Positions 5,380 to 5,699 of a DNA stretch of 5,699 nt are shown piece after piece. The stretch's first letter is position 1. Every line of letters begins with the position of its first letter. Source of the stretch: an uncultured Sphingomonadales bacterium (GTDB lineage Bacteria > Pseudomonadota > Alphaproteobacteria > Sphingomonadales > Sphingomonadaceae); assembly GCA_903958285.1 (NCBI GenBank), contig CAJBSR010000298.1, forward strand, positions 1 to 5,699, read 5' to 3'. The translations under genes were made by a program, and so were the position numbers. The notes under the pieces were generated by a model, which saw only the letters and a list, made by a program, of their open reading frames with translations, did not search any database and was not told where the DNA came from.

Positions 5380-5391
5380 TACAGCCGGTGT
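5356..5391. promoter_or_regulatory. Operator box 2 (distal) within a perfect 15-bp-arm palindrome
   Basis: ACACCGGCTGTATTG (5356-5370) and CAATACAGCCGGTGT (5377-5391) are perfect inverted copies around the 6-nt centre TGAATG. Inside lies TGTATT-N8-AATACA at 5364-5383, the same half-sites and spacing as box 1, with centres 25 bp apart. It covers the -35 element and spacer of the leftward promoter. It could also form a stable RNA hairpin after the dehydrogenase gene, which stops 19 nt before it, but no T-run follows. The regulator is not in the window. Confidence 0.7.
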
Positions 5392-5409
5392 TTGGAGCCC
5401 TGTTGGGTC

Positions 5410-5699
5410 TTAGTTGCCCTGAAGGCGCTGGATGGCCGCCATGGACTGTTCAGCGCCCGACTGCGGCACCGTTTCACCCGTCCGGTCGATGATTTCTGCC
5501 CAGCGTGCGGCCACCGCTTCCGGCGTCCGTTCGCCGGCGGGAAGGGCAACGCCGCGCGTCATTGTGACGTTAGCCGCATGAACAAAGCCACCGCCCGCAC
5601 CGATGATGGTGTTGGTCGGCGCGTCTTCAGACACCAGGAAGAGGGCGGCCGGAACAACATTGACCGGATCAAACGCCTTAAAGGCTTCTTCCGGCATGA
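5410..5699 (-). CDS. Short-chain dehydrogenase/reductase, C-terminal part (truncated by window edge)
   Basis: About 96 codons of a reading frame that enters from the right edge and stops with TAA at 5412-5410. The ATG at 5697 is internal, not the start. The sequence PEEAFKAFDPVNVVPAALFL, then VSEDAPTNTIIGAGGGFVHA, followed by GVALPAGERTPEAVAARWAE and a VPQSGAEQ ending, fits the C-terminal end of SDR proteins related to the dehydrogenase domain of multifunctional beta-oxidation enzymes (17-beta-HSD type 4-like). These oxidise 3-hydroxyacyl-CoA or steroid-like substrates with NAD(P). The Rossmann fold and the Ser-Tyr-Lys catalytic residues lie outside the window, so substrate and cofactor cannot be judged. 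It points the same way as the membrane-protein gene, 88 bp upstream of it, but that gene has its own promoter. Confidence 0.72.
   Translation of the reverse strand, partial: MPEEAFKAFDPVNVVPAALFLVSEDAPTNTIIGAGGGFVHAANVTMTRGVALPAGERTPEAVAARWAEIIDRTGETVPQSGAEQSMAAIQRLQGN

Noticed and set aside
5356..5391. Perfect palindrome read as an intrinsic terminator of the dehydrogenase gene
   Set aside because: No T-run follows in the leftward direction, and its half-sites recur in the neighbouring box over a promoter, so an operator is the better reading.
5322..5549. 76-residue N-terminal extension of the membrane protein from an ATG at 5549
   Set aside because: It would overlap the dehydrogenase coding sequence and read through the operator region; the ATG at 5321 has a strong ribosome site and a promoter directly upstream.

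Overview
The window looks like chromosomal DNA of an alphaproteobacterium, most likely Sphingomonadales. This rests on the DUF2794-type protein, the order pgsA-moaD-moaE, the sphingomonad-like wording of the partial MFS protein, GC-rich codon use and frequent GTG starts. It is a judgement from family recognition, not a database result. No insertion sequence, CRISPR array, tRNA or rRNA is visible.

Left part (1-2067): a truncated MFS-type lysophospholipid/acyltransferase-associated permease runs leftwards off the window. Divergent from it, pgsA (phosphatidylglycerophosphate synthase), moaD and moaE (the two subunits of molybdopterin synthase) form a compact rightward operon: 3 nt separate pgsA from moaD, and moaD and moaE overlap by 4 nt. 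The 87-bp divergent gap holds an 11-bp-arm inverted repeat.

Middle (2068-4297): moaE converges on an OxyR-like LysR regulator whose redox cysteines are present. The 126-bp gap contains a convincing leftward intrinsic terminator, plus an alternative, mutually exclusive set of pairings. The regulator is divergent from cysE (serine O-acetyltransferase, committed step of cysteine synthesis), which is coupled by TGATG to a DUF2794 gene. The 167-bp regulator/cysE gap contains dyads suited to a LysR-type regulator. It also holds a 24-codon reading frame with two Cys codons near its start, followed by a dyad, so a cysteine-sensing leader peptide is possible but unproven.

Right part (4275-5699): a ten-helix membrane protein of unknown function runs leftwards and overlaps the end of the DUF2794 gene by 23 bp. 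Its promoter is covered by two copies of the same operator, TGTATT-N8-AATACA, 25 bp centre to centre, one of them inside a perfect 15-bp-arm palindrome. This is the clearest unexplained regulatory signal in the window. Upstream lies the C-terminal end of a short-chain dehydrogenase/reductase running in from the right edge.

Most of the window is housekeeping: phospholipid synthesis, molybdenum cofactor, cysteine synthesis and peroxide response. The points of real interest are regulatory, and lie in the 5338-5391 operator array, the cysE leader and the moaE/oxyR intergenic structure.
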